64,000 nucleotides of DNA from Paracoccus sp. S-4012 (GTDB lineage Bacteria; Pseudomonadota; Alphaproteobacteria; Rhodobacterales; Rhodobacteraceae), in the NCBI RefSeq assembly GCF_009674885.1, contig NZ_WKKA01000002.1:248001-312000 (forward strand), read 5' to 3'. The position numbers and the translations under genes were made by a program. The first letter of the stretch is position 1. Each line of letters begins with the position of its first letter. The notes under the pieces were generated by a model. It saw only the letters and a program-made list of their open reading frames with translations. It had not been told where the DNA came from and did no database searches. Positions 28,110 to 36,054 of this stretch are shown here, in pieces.

Positions 28110-29141
28110 TCACGCCCCCCAGAGGATTGCGCCGCTCTCCGTGCGCCCGACCTCGCGCGCGCGCCCCTCGCGCCGCAGCCGGTTCACATGCGCCACCGCC
28201 TCGACGAGCGCGAGGCCGTATTCCCCCGCGCCGATCCGCCGCCGGTAGAGGATGCCGAAGCAGCCCGCCGCCGTGCGCGGCTCCTCGGCGAGCGCGGCGG
28301 CGAGGCGGTCGAGGGCGGCGGTGTGGTTCTCGATCAGCTGCGCGAGCCGCATGGGCAGGCCCGTGAAGGGCAGCCCGTGGCCCGGCAGGACCAGTTGCGT
28401 CTCGGTGGCATGGCTGCCGAGGCGGGCGCAGCTTTCCAGCCAGTCGCCGACCGGATCGGCCTCCGGCTCGGTCGGATAGACGCCGAGGTTGGGCGAGATC
28501 GACGGCAGCAGCTGGTCGCCGCCCAGCACCACCGCGTCGGTCCAGAGCGTCGCATGCGCCGCCGCATGCCCCTCGCCCATTCGCACGGTCCAGTCGCGCC
28601 CGGCGAGGCGCAGCGTCGCGCCCTCGCGCAGCCGGGTGTAGCCCAACGGCAGGCTGTGGCAGACATCCACCGCGTTCCACGGCCGCTCGGCCTGCCGCGT
28701 GGCCATGAGCGCCTCGTCCATCCCCGCCATGCGCCAGAAGGCCAGTTGCTCGGGCACCGGCCGCTCCTGCACGTCGAGCCACAGCATCCGCGCCGTCAGC
28801 CATGCCGTGCGCGAGACCAGAAGCGCCGCCCCCTGCGCCTGGAACCAGCCCGCGAGGCCGATGTGGTCGGAATGCGAATGCGTCGCCAGCACCCGCGCCA
28901 CCGGCCGCCCGGCCAGTGGCCCGTCCAGCAGCGCCTGCCAGGCCTCCCGCGTCGGGCTTGTGTCGAAGCCGGTATCGACCACCGTCCAGCCGTCCTCGTC
29001 CGCGAGGGCATAGACGTTGACGTGGTCGAGCTTCATCGGCAGCGCCAGCCGCGCCCAGAGGATGCCGGGGGCGACCTCGATCACCGCGCCGGGAGCGGGC
29101 GGCTCTGCAAAGGGAAAGCCGAGGCGGCTGGCCCCGCTCAC
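28110..29141 (-). CDS. metallo-beta-lactamase fold hydrolase
   Basis: 343 residues from a GTG at 29141 whose last bases overlap the acyl-CoA dehydrogenase stop. The zinc motif is THSHSDHIGL (His88, His90, Asp92, His93). Later ligands are His in GEGHAAAHATLW, Asp in LGGDQLL and His in VLPGHGLPFTG. It begins with DHVNVYALADEDGWTVVDTG. Members of this family next to acyl-CoA dehydrogenases are often thioesterase- or glyoxalase II-like. The tight coupling to the dehydrogenase suggests acyl-CoA metabolism, without a defined substrate. Confidence 0.87.
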   Translation of the reverse strand: MSGASRLGFPFAEPPAPGAVIEVAPGILWARLALPMKLDHVNVYALADEDGWTVVDTGFDTSPTREAWQALLDGPLAGRPVARVLATHSHSDHIGLAGWFQAQGAALLVSRTAWLTARMLWLDVQERPVPEQLAFWRMAGMDEALMATRQAERPWNAVDVCHSLPLGYTRLREGATLRLAGRDWTVRMGEGHAAAHATLWTDAVVLGGDQLLPSISPNLGVYPTEPEADPVGDWLESCARLGSHATETQLVLPGHGLPFTGLPMRLAQLIENHTAALDRLAAALAEEPRTAAGCFGILYRRRIGAGEYGLALVEAVAHVNRLRREGRAREVGRTESGAILWGA

Positions 29142-30835
29142 GCGCCCGCGGCGCCAGCGAAGGCCGCGTCGGGCAGCGCGTCGAGGTCGGCGGCCCCGGC
29201 GCGGGCCTCGGACAGGTCGCCGAGGATCCGCGGCAGCACCCGCTCGACATAGATGCGGGCGAGGATGCGGCGGCTCTCGTCGCCGGCCTGTGCGGCGCGC
29301 AGGTGGTAGTGCGCGCCCAGCACCCGCGCGAAGGCGGCGAGGAACGGCACCGCGCCTGCGTTGCGGTCGGGCCCCGAGGCCTCGGCCATCGCCGCGGTCG
29401 CCTCGCGCAGCGATTCGGCCGCCTGCCAGACCGCCTCGGCGAGGTCGGGCAGCGTCTCCTGCGCGGCCTTGGCCCCGGCCTGCATCTCGTCGATCAGCGC
29501 GAAGCCCGCCGCCCCGCCATCGGCCAGCTTGCGGCCGACGAGGTCCATCGCCTGGATGCCGTTGGTGCCCTCGTAGATCGGGGTGATCCGCACGTCGCGC
29601 CAGAACTGCCCGGCGCCGGTCTCCTCGATATAGCCCATGCCGCCGTGGACCTGGACGCCGGTATCGGCCACGCGGCAGCCGACATCGGTGCCCCAAGCCT
29701 TGGCGATCGGCGTCAGGAACGCGGCGCGGGCGGCGCAGTCGGGGTCGCCCGTGGCGCGCGCAAGGTCGATCGCCTGCGCGCAGGCGAGGCAGATGGCGCG
29801 GGCGGCAAAGACCTCGGCCCGCGCGGTGGCCAGCATCCGGCGCACATCGGCGTGGCGGATGATCGGCCCGAACTGCTCACGCTCGGCGGCGTAGGCGGCG
29901 GCCTTCTGCAGCGCCGCCTCGCCCACGCCGACGCCCTGCACGCCCACGGCCAGCCGAGCCGCGTTCATCATCGTGAACATCGCCGCCATGCCCTTGTGCG
30001 GCTCGCCGATGAGCCAGCCCTGCGCGCCCTCGAAGCTCATCACGCAGGTCGGGCTGCCGTGGATGCCGATCTTGTGCTCGAGGCTGACGACCTTGAGGTT
30101 GTTGGCGACGCCGGGCTTGCCGTTCTCGTCGGGGATGAGCTTCGGGACCATGAAAAGGCTGATCCCCTTCACCCCCGGCACCCCGTCCGGCAGCCGGGCG
30201 AGGACCGCATGGCAGGTGTTCTCCGTCACGTCGCTGTCGCCCCAGGTGATGAAGATCTTCTGGCCCGTGATCGCGTAGCTGCCGTCGCCATTCGGCTCGG
30301 CCCGCGTCCTGAGCGCGCCCACGTCCGACCCGGCTGCCGGTTCGGTCAGGTTCATGGTCCCGTTCCACTCGCCCGAGATCAGCTTCGGCAGGTAGGTCGC
30401 CTGCATCGCCTCGTCGGCGTGATGCTCAAGCGCCTCGATCTGCCCCTGGGTCAGCAGCGGGTTCAGCTGCAACGCGAGGCAGGCGCCGGCCATGTATTCG
30501 CCGACCGCCTGGTTCAACACCTGCGGCAGCCCGGCGCCGCCGTGGTCGGGGGTGGAGGAAAGCCCGATCCAGCCACCTTCGGCAATCGCCGCATAGCCGC
30601 GCTCGAAGCCGGGCGAGGAGCGGACGCGCCCGTTCTCGAGCCGCGCCGGCGCGAGGTCGCCCTCGCGGTTCAGCGGCGCCAGCACGTCGGTCGCCATGCG
30701 CCCGGCCTCGGTCAGCACCGCGTGGGCGGTCTCCCCGGTGGCTTCCGCGAAGCGCTCGGTGGCGGCGACCTCCGACAGGGGCACCACATGGCGCAGGATG
30801 AACAGCGTGTCCTCGACCGGCGCGACATAGGCCAT
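29138..30835 (-). CDS. acyl-CoA dehydrogenase with extra C-terminal domain (DmdC-like)
   Basis: 565 residues from the ATG at 30835 (MAYVAPVEDTLFILRHVVPL). FAD and substrate motifs are MNLTEPAAGSDVGALRTRA, KIFITWGDSD and HGGMGYIEETGAGQFWRDV; the catalytic base is Glu422 in ITPIYEGTNGIQAMDL. A C-terminal extension of about 130 residues marks the subgroup that includes DmdC (3-methylmercaptopropionyl-CoA dehydrogenase) and other long acyl-CoA dehydrogenases. No dmdB or dmdD is beside it, so the substrate stays open. Electrons would pass through ETF to the ETF-QO encoded at 4655-6340. Confidence 0.92.
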   Translation of the reverse strand: MAYVAPVEDTLFILRHVVPLSEVAATERFAEATGETAHAVLTEAGRMATDVLAPLNREGDLAPARLENGRVRSSPGFERGYAAIAEGGWIGLSSTPDHGGAGLPQVLNQAVGEYMAGACLALQLNPLLTQGQIEALEHHADEAMQATYLPKLISGEWNGTMNLTEPAAGSDVGALRTRAEPNGDGSYAITGQKIFITWGDSDVTENTCHAVLARLPDGVPGVKGISLFMVPKLIPDENGKPGVANNLKVVSLEHKIGIHGSPTCVMSFEGAQGWLIGEPHKGMAAMFTMMNAARLAVGVQGVGVGEAALQKAAAYAAEREQFGPIIRHADVRRMLATARAEVFAARAICLACAQAIDLARATGDPDCAARAAFLTPIAKAWGTDVGCRVADTGVQVHGGMGYIEETGAGQFWRDVRITPIYEGTNGIQAMDLVGRKLADGGAAGFALIDEMQAGAKAAQETLPDLAEAVWQAAESLREATAAMAEASGPDRNAGAVPFLAAFARVLGAHYHLRAAQAGDESRRILARIYVERVLPRILGDLSEARAGAADLDALPDAAFAGAAGA

Positions 30836-30952
30836 GCGGAAAGCTCCTTCGCGGTGGCCCCGCTTCACAAGCGCGGCGGGGCGGCGTATCGCCCGACCTT
30901 GCCGCGCCCGGCCCCGCAACCGCAAGCCCACCCTCCACTTCTACGCCGCGTC

Positions 30953-31897
30953 ATGACCGAACACCTCCGCGCCGATCCCGATGGCATCGCCCGCGCCGCC
31001 GCCCTGCTGGCGGCGGGAGAGGTCGTGGCGATCCCGACCGAGACGGTCTACGGCCTCGCCGGCGATGCGCGCGACGGAAGGGCCGTGGCGCGGGTCTATG
31101 CCGCCAAGTGGCGGCCGGCCTTCAACCCGCTGATCGTGCATGTGGCGGATGCCGGGGCGGCGGAGGCGGTGGCGGTGTTCGACGATGCGGCGCGGGCGCT
31201 CGCGGCAGCCTTCTGGCCGGGGCCGCTGACGATGGTGCTGCCCTTGCGCGAGGACGCGGGGATCGCCTCGCTGGTCACGGCGGGGCTGGAGACGGTGGCG
31301 GTGCGGGTGCCCGCGCATCCGGTGGCGCGGACGCTGCTGGCGGCGTTTGGCGGGCCGCTCGCCGCGCCATCGGCCAATCCCTCGGGACGGGTCAGCCCGA
31401 CCACGGCCGGGCATGTGCTCGATCCCGAGACCGGACTCGGCGGCCGCATCGCCGCGGTGCTGGATGGCGGGCCCTGCCCGGTGGGGGTCGAATCGACGAT
31501 CCTCGGGCGCAGCGCCCCGGGCTGGCAGCTGCTGCGGCCGGGCGGTCTGGCGGCGGAGGCGGTCGAGGCGCTGCTCGGCCAGCCGCTCGCGGCGCCGGAG
31601 CCTTCCGCGGACCAGCCGACCGCGCCGGGCCAGCTCTCCAGCCACTACGCGCCCCGCGTGCCGCTGCGGATGGACGCCGACGCCGCGCGTCCGGGCGAGA
31701 CATGGATCGGCTTCGGCGAGGACGGTCCCCTCACCCTTTCCGCCAGTGGCGACACCGTCGAGGCCGCCGCGCGCCTCTTCGACGTGCTGCGCCGTGCCGA
31801 TGCGCGCGGACAACCGATTGCCGTGGCGCGGGTGCCGCAGGCGGGCCTCGGTGCCGCCATCAACGACCGGCTGCGGCGGGCGGCGGCGCCGCGGTAG
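30953..31897 (+). CDS. tsaC: L-threonylcarbamoyladenylate synthase (Sua5 type)
   Basis: 314 residues. The YrdC domain covers about residues 8-200: VVAIPTETVYGLAGDARDGR, FNPLIVHV, FWPGPLTMVL and APSANPSGRVSPTTAGHV. It is followed by the longer Sua5 C-terminal domain after a linker (PGQLSSHYAPRVPL). It makes the threonylcarbamoyl-AMP used for t6A37 modification of tRNAs that read ANN codons. I chose the ATG at 30953, since the frame upstream is antisense to the acyl-CoA dehydrogenase. Confidence 0.95.
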   Translation: MTEHLRADPDGIARAAALLAAGEVVAIPTETVYGLAGDARDGRAVARVYAAKWRPAFNPLIVHVADAGAAEAVAVFDDAARALAAAFWPGPLTMVLPLREDAGIASLVTAGLETVAVRVPAHPVARTLLAAFGGPLAAPSANPSGRVSPTTAGHVLDPETGLGGRIAAVLDGGPCPVGVESTILGRSAPGWQLLRPGGLAAEAVEALLGQPLAAPEPSADQPTAPGQLSSHYAPRVPLRMDADAARPGETWIGFGEDGPLTLSASGDTVEAAARLFDVLRRADARGQPIAVARVPQAGLGAAINDRLRRAAAPR

Positions 31898-31910
31898 ACC
31901 CTCCACCGCG

Positions 31911-31954
31911 GACGCTTCGTGTCCACGAGGGCAGACGCCGACCTCCGTCGCAAC
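31911..31954 (+). repeat. dispersed repeat of about 45 bp, copy 1
   Basis: The segment is similar over about 44 bases to the reverse complement of 58267-58310. The core 31928-31954 differs at only 3 of 27 positions (shared run GACGCCGACCTCCGT). It lies just behind the tsaC stop and runs into the terminator hairpin. Neither copy is inside a gene. Confidence 0.6.
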
Positions 31955-31974
31955 AAGGCCCGCCGGGGCCTTGT
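31953..31974. terminator. terminator hairpin between convergent tsaC and yqgE
   Basis: ACAAGGCCC (31953-31961) pairs with GGGCCTTGT (31966-31974) around a four-base loop, followed by CTGTC. It lies between two converging genes and has a stable 9-bp stem, so it could act for either; there is no clean T-run. Confidence 0.6.
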
Positions 31975-31995
31975 CTGTCACAAGTCGCCGTCGCC

Positions 31996-32571
31996 TCAGG
32001 CGTGTCCCGCCGCGCCGGACAGCAGCGACGGGTCGATCCCCAGCCCGCGGATCGCCTTCGCCCATTTCCCCGCATCGTCGCCACCGAACAGCAGCTCGTC
32101 GTTGCGGTCGGCGGTCAGCCAGCCATTGGCCAGCATCTCGCCCTCGAGCTGCCCCGGCCCCCAGCCGGCATAGCCGAGCGCGAGCACCGCCTGCTCCGGC
32201 CCCCGCCCGCGGGCCAGATCCTCGAGGATGTCGCGCGTCGTGGTCATGCCGAGGCCCGGCGCGATCCGCGCCTGCCCCTCGTGGTCGCTCTTGCCCTCGC
32301 CGGGCAGCGCGTGCAGCACGAAGCCGCGCCCCGGCTCGACCGGGCCGCCGAAATGCACCGGCACCTTGCGCGGCTCCGCGCCGCGGTCGATGCCGAGCTG
32401 GACCAGAAGCTCGCCGAATTTCAGGTCCGGCAGCGGCCGGTTGACCACCAGGCCCATCGCCCCGTCCTCGGAATGGGCGCAGATCAGGATGACCGAGCGC
32501 TCGAACCGCGGGTCGCGCATGCCGGGCATGGCGATCAGCATCTTGCCGGTCAGGGTGGCGTGGTCGTCCAT
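31996..32571 (-). CDS. YqgE/AlgH family protein
   Basis: 191 residues. It carries the complete family pattern: LTGKMLIAMPGMRDPRFERS, HSEDGAMGLVVNRPL, HFGGPVEPGRGFVLH, and LALGYAGWGPGQLEGEMLAN. AlgH-type proteins are small cytosolic proteins of uncertain role (a link to alginate regulation is known only in Pseudomonas). It is divergent from the DsbD-like gene and converges on tsaC. Confidence 0.92.
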   Translation of the reverse strand: MDDHATLTGKMLIAMPGMRDPRFERSVILICAHSEDGAMGLVVNRPLPDLKFGELLVQLGIDRGAEPRKVPVHFGGPVEPGRGFVLHALPGEGKSDHEGQARIAPGLGMTTTRDILEDLARGRGPEQAVLALGYAGWGPGQLEGEMLANGWLTADRNDELLFGGDDAGKWAKAIRGLGIDPSLLSGAAGHA

Positions 32572-32693
32572 CGGCGCCTCCGTGTCTCAACCTCAAACAT
32601 CGGGTCCGGGGCCGCGGTTCACAAGCCCCGTGGCAGGCGGCGGACGCGCGGTTGTGACTTCCCGGCAGCGGCGCGCGGGTCTATCCGGTCTCC

Positions 32694-33470
32694 ATGATCC
32701 GCCTTGCCCTCGCGCTCGCCCTCCTGCCCGGGGCCGGGATGGCCGCGCCGCCGCCCGGCCTCCTCGGCGCGGTGCTGCATCCCGGCTGGGTGACGGCCGA
32801 GGGCAACCGCATGGCCGCGGTCGAACTGACCCTCGAACCGGGCTGGAAGACCTACTGGCGCAGCCCCGGCGAGGCGGGGATCGAACCCTTGTTCGACTGG
32901 AGCGCCTCCGAAAACGCCGGCCGCGTCACCTATCACTGGCCCGCGCCGGAGGTGATCGACAGCGGCGGCATGCTGGCCCTCGGCTTCGAGGAGCGCCTGC
33001 TGCTGCCGGTCGAGATCGCCCCCTTGCGCCCCGGCGAGCCGGTGGCGCTGGCACTGACGATGGATCTCGGCCTCTGCCGCGACATCTGCATCCCGGCGCA
33101 TCTGTCCCTCGCCGCGCCGCCCCCCGGGGAGAGCCCCGATCCGGCGATCGAGGCGGCGCTGTCCCGCGGCCCCGCCGAGGGGACGCCCCTGCCCGCCTGC
33201 GAGACGACGCCCACGGCTGACGGCTTCCGGCTCGCCGCCCGACTGCCCGAGGCCGCCGCCGAAGCCGCCGCGATCGAGCTGGCGACCGGCGAGGGTCCCG
33301 CCCCGGTCTGGGTCTCGCAGGCCGAACTCTCGGTCGAAGACGGCACCCTCGTCGCCCGCGCCGACGCGGTGCCCGAGGCGGACGACTACGCCTTCGACCC
33401 CGCGACACTGCGCCTCACGCTGATCGGCAACGGCGGCGCGGTCGAATACGCGGGCTGTGCGCCCGGCTGA
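32694..33470 (+). CDS. periplasmic DsbD N-terminal-like protein
   Basis: 258 residues with a signal peptide (MIRLALALALLPGAGMA). The sequence VELTLEPGWKTYWRSPGEAG and the Cys pair in GLCRDICIPAHL (Cys128 and Cys132) are diagnostic of the DsbD alpha domain, which passes electrons to periplasmic thiol partners. The membrane and thioredoxin-like domains of full DsbD are absent; this stand-alone form is common in alphaproteobacteria. It probably takes part in periplasmic thiol reduction or cytochrome c assembly. Repeat copy B is directly downstream and likely acts as its terminator. Confidence 0.85.
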   Translation: MIRLALALALLPGAGMAAPPPGLLGAVLHPGWVTAEGNRMAAVELTLEPGWKTYWRSPGEAGIEPLFDWSASENAGRVTYHWPAPEVIDSGGMLALGFEERLLLPVEIAPLRPGEPVALALTMDLGLCRDICIPAHLSLAAPPPGESPDPAIEAALSRGPAEGTPLPACETTPTADGFRLAARLPEAAAEAAAIELATGEGPAPVWVSQAELSVEDGTLVARADAVPEADDYAFDPATLRLTLIGNGGAVEYAGCAPG

Positions 33471-33474
33471 ACCA

Positions 33475-33527
33475 CCGGGGGCTTCGCGCCCCCGGGCCCC
33501 CGCGGGATATTTTCAGACAGAAGAAGG
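33475..33527 (+). repeat. GGATATTT hairpin repeat, copy B (terminator of the DsbD-like gene)
   Basis: CCGGGGGC (33475-33482) pairs with GCCCCCGG (33488-33495) across a 5-base loop. It is followed by GGATATTTT and GACAGAAGAAGG. It starts four bases after the stop of the preceding gene, in terminator orientation with a T-rich tail. It shares the whole layout with copies A and C. Confidence 0.8.
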
Positions 33528-33583
33528 CGGAACCGCCGGGTGCGGGAGCGGTTGAGGCCCGTCCCATGCGAAAGGTTCCCGCC

Positions 33584-34141
33584 ATGAAGCTGTCCCTCGG
33601 CCTCGCCGCCCTCGTCCTCCTCGCCGCGCCCGCGATGGCGCAGGAGGCCGGCACCGCCACCGGCCAGCAGATTGACCCACAGGCCTATGTCGGCCTCTGG
33701 CACGAGGTGGCCAGCACGCCGATGCCGTTCCAGGCGATGTGCACCGGCGGCACGACCGCGCTCTACGAGCTGGTGGACGATGAGACGCTTCGGGTTCTGA
33801 ACCGCTGCGACACGGCCGAAGGCAGTGCCGAGGTCGAGGGCACCGCCGAGGTCGTCGGCGGAAACCTCAACACCTTCAACGTCCAGTTCCCGCAATCGCC
33901 AGACGACCAGGGCGTGAACTACGTCATCGTCGCCGTGGGCGAGCCGGCCGGGGGCGCCTATCCCTGGGCCGCGGTCCATTCGCCCGAAGGGGGTTATGCC
34001 TGGATTCTGTCGCGCACGCCCGAACTCGATGCGGCGGAGCGGGAGGCAGCGGAGGCGGCGCTCGCCGGGGCCGGGGCGGATGTCTCGGCGCTGAAGGACA
34101 CCGCGCAGCCGCCGAAGAACTACGATCCGGCGCAGGACTAG
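33584..34141 (+). CDS. secreted lipocalin (Blc-like)
   Basis: 185 residues from the ATG at 33584, preferred over 33566 because AAAGG at 33571-33575 is well placed. The signal peptide is MKLSLGLAALVLLAAPAMAQ. Lipocalin motif 1 is VGLWHEVASTPMPFQAMC and the late strand motif is WAAVHSPEGGYAWILSRTPE. Bacterial lipocalins bind lipids or hydrophobic ligands in the envelope. No lipobox is seen, so it is probably a soluble periplasmic form. The tail (ALKDTAQPPKNYD) is typical of the family. Confidence 0.85.
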   Translation: MKLSLGLAALVLLAAPAMAQEAGTATGQQIDPQAYVGLWHEVASTPMPFQAMCTGGTTALYELVDDETLRVLNRCDTAEGSAEVEGTAEVVGGNLNTFNVQFPQSPDDQGVNYVIVAVGEPAGGAYPWAAVHSPEGGYAWILSRTPELDAAEREAAEAALAGAGADVSALKDTAQPPKNYDPAQD

Positions 34142-34142
34142 G

Positions 34143-34931
34143 TCAGAGGCCCAGCCGCGCCGACAGATCGAGCAGGTCGGCCCAGGCCTCGCGCTTGGCG
34201 GCCGGGTTGCGGAGCAAGTAGGCCGGGTGGACCATCGGCAGCGCGGGCCGCCCGAAAGCCTCGGTCCACTGGCCCCGGAGCCGCAGGATGCCCTGCCGGC
34301 CGAGCACGGCCTGGCAAGGCGTGTTGCCCATCAGCACGATCACCTCAGGGTCTGCGAGCTCGACATGCCGCGCGAGGAACGGCATCGAGGCGGCGATCTC
34401 CTGCGGCTCGGGGCGACGGTTGGCGGGGGGGCGCCATGTGAGGACATTGGCGATGTAGACCGCGCGGTCCGGGTCAGGCGCCGCGCGCGACAGGCCGATC
34501 GCGGCGAGCATCTGGTCGAGCAATTGCCCCGCGCGCCCCACGAAGGGACGGCCCTGCGCGTCCTCCTCCTCGCCCGGCGCCTCGCCGATCACCATCAGCC
34601 GCGCCGCCGGATTGCCGTCTGCAAAGACGAAGCTGCGCGCGCCGCGTTTCAGCTCGATCCCGTCGAATCCGCGCTGCAACTCGGCCAGCGAAGCGAGGTC
34701 GGTGGCCTGCGCCGCAAGGCGCTCGGCCGCGGCCACAACGTCATCCCCGAGCGGCAGTGCCGGCGCAGGCTCAGGCGCAGCCGGCACGGGCGGAGGCGGC
34801 GGCGCCTCCAGCCGGTCCACCGGCGCGTCGAGGATCGCCTCGTCCACCCCCATCTCGCGCTGCCAGTCGAGCAGCGCGAGCGCGGTCGCGCCGTCGATCT
34901 CGATGCCGCGGAATCGGGGGGCCATGGTCAT
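34143..34931 (-). CDS. uracil-DNA glycosylase, family 4-like
   Basis: 262 residues. It has an extended N-terminus with a Pro/Ala linker. The catalytic segment is LMVIGEAPGEEEDAQGRPFVGRAGQLLDQML; the later motif MVHPAYLLRNPAAKREAWADL contains the His used in DNA contact. It removes uracil arising from cytosine deamination. The positions where family 4 normally has [4Fe-4S] cysteines read differently here: FDGIELKRGARSFVF, NVLTWRPPANR and AASMPFL; the only Cys is in GNTPCQAV. So the iron-sulfur cluster is probably lost. It converges on the lipocalin with a one-base gap. Confidence 0.85.
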   Translation of the reverse strand: MTMAPRFRGIEIDGATALALLDWQREMGVDEAILDAPVDRLEAPPPPPVPAAPEPAPALPLGDDVVAAAERLAAQATDLASLAELQRGFDGIELKRGARSFVFADGNPAARLMVIGEAPGEEEDAQGRPFVGRAGQLLDQMLAAIGLSRAAPDPDRAVYIANVLTWRPPANRRPEPQEIAASMPFLARHVELADPEVIVLMGNTPCQAVLGRQGILRLRGQWTEAFGRPALPMVHPAYLLRNPAAKREAWADLLDLSARLGL

Positions 34932-35025
34932 GGCGGGAAACTAGCCGCGCGCGGGCGCCCCGGCCAGCGGTTGCCGGCCCGCGCCGCATCTGCGATAGCG
35001 GGCGCGACCACCGGAGGGGCCGCCG

Positions 35026-35988
35026 ATGACGTTCCGCCAGCGACACCTGCTCGGGATCGAGCCGCTCGCGCCGGCGGAGATCGTCACGCTTCTCGACCTC
35101 GCCGAACGCTATGTCGAGTTGAACCGCCGCACGGTGAAGCGGGCCGACGCCCTCGAGGGGCTGACGCAGGTCAACATGTTCTTCGAGCCCTCGACCCGCA
35201 CGCAGGCGAGCTTCGAGCTGGCGGGCAAGCGCCTCGGCGCCGATGTGATGAACATGGCCGTGGCGCAGTCCTCCGTCACCAAGGGCGAGACGCTGATCGA
35301 CACCGCGCTGACGCTGAACGCCATGCGTCCCGACCTGCTGGTGGTGCGCCACCCCGAGAGCGGGGCGGTGAGCCTGCTCGCCTCCAAGGTCGATTGCGCG
35401 GTGGTGAACGCGGGCGACGGGCGGCACGAGCATCCGACGCAGGCGCTGCTCGACGCGCTGACCATCCGCCGCGCCAAGGGGCGGCTGCAGCGCCTGACCA
35501 TCGCCATCTGCGGCGACATCGCCCACAGCCGGGTGGCCCGGTCGAACCTGATCCTGCTCGGCAAGATGGAGAACCGCATCCGCCTCGTCGGCCCGGCGAC
35601 GCTGATGCCCGCGGACGGCTTCGGCTGCGAGGTGTTCGAGGACATGGCGGCGGGGCTGGAAGGGGCCGACGTGGTGATGATGCTGCGGCTGCAGAAGGAG
35701 CGCATGGACGGCGGCTTCATCCCCTCGGCGCGCGAGTATTTCCACCGCTGGGGGCTGGATGCCGAGAAGCTGGCGCGCGCCAAGCCCGACGCGATCGTCA
35801 TGCATCCGGGGCCGATGAACCGCGGCGTGGAGATCGACGGCACCATCGCCGACGACATCCGCCGCAGCGTGATCCAGGACCAGGTGGAGATGGGGGTGGC
35901 GGTGCGGATGGCGGCGCTGGACCTTCTGGCGCGGAACCTGCGGGCCGAGCGCGGGGCGCGGGCAACGGAGGAGGGCATTCGTGTCTGA
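35026..35988 (+). CDS. pyrB: aspartate carbamoyltransferase catalytic subunit
   Basis: 320 residues. It carries out the first committed step of pyrimidine synthesis. The carbamoyl-phosphate site is [13 protein letters not shown] (Ser55-Thr-Arg-Thr). The 80s-loop equivalent is [30 protein letters not shown] follows, and the aspartate-binding region ends in [11 protein letters not shown]. No pyrI follows. The next gene is a dihydroorotase homologue lacking key residues, the arrangement seen for ATCases that assemble with an inactive partner. Confidence 0.97.
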   Translation: MTFRQRHLLGIEPLAPAEIVTLLDLAERYVELNRRTVKRADALEGLTQVNMFFEPSTRTQASFELAGKRLGADVMNMAVAQSSVTKGETLIDTALTLNAMRPDLLVVRHPESGAVSLLASKVDCAVVNAGDGRHEHPTQALLDALTIRRAKGRLQRLTIAICGDIAHSRVARSNLILLGKMENRIRLVGPATLMPADGFGCEVFEDMAAGLEGADVVMMLRLQKERMDGGFIPSAREYFHRWGLDAEKLARAKPDAIVMHPGPMNRGVEIDGTIADDIRRSVIQDQVEMGVAVRMAALDLLARNLRAERGARATEEGIRV

Positions 35989-36000
35989 GCGGCAGATGCG

Positions 36001-36042
36001 ATCCTTCTGCGAAGGATGGTTGCGATTTCTCGCAGAGAAATC
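36001..36042 (+). promoter_or_regulatory. two tandem perfect hairpins before pyrC
   Basis: ATCCTTC (36001-36007) pairs with GAAGGAT (36011-36017). GATTTCTC (36024-36031) pairs with GAGAAATC (36035-36042). Both have 3-base loops. The second hairpin touches the ribosome site GGAGG (36043-36047) of pyrC. They could modulate translation of pyrC or mRNA stability; the first resembles the palindrome inside dnaE2. Confidence 0.5.
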
Positions 36043-36054
36043 GGAGGCACGCGC

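Noticed and set aside
28110..29696. A 528-codon frame fusing the metallo-beta-lactamase protein with an N-terminal extension
   Set aside because: The first 185 codons lie antisense-like across the acyl-CoA dehydrogenase in another frame; the GTG at 29141 overlapping the dehydrogenase stop gives the natural start.
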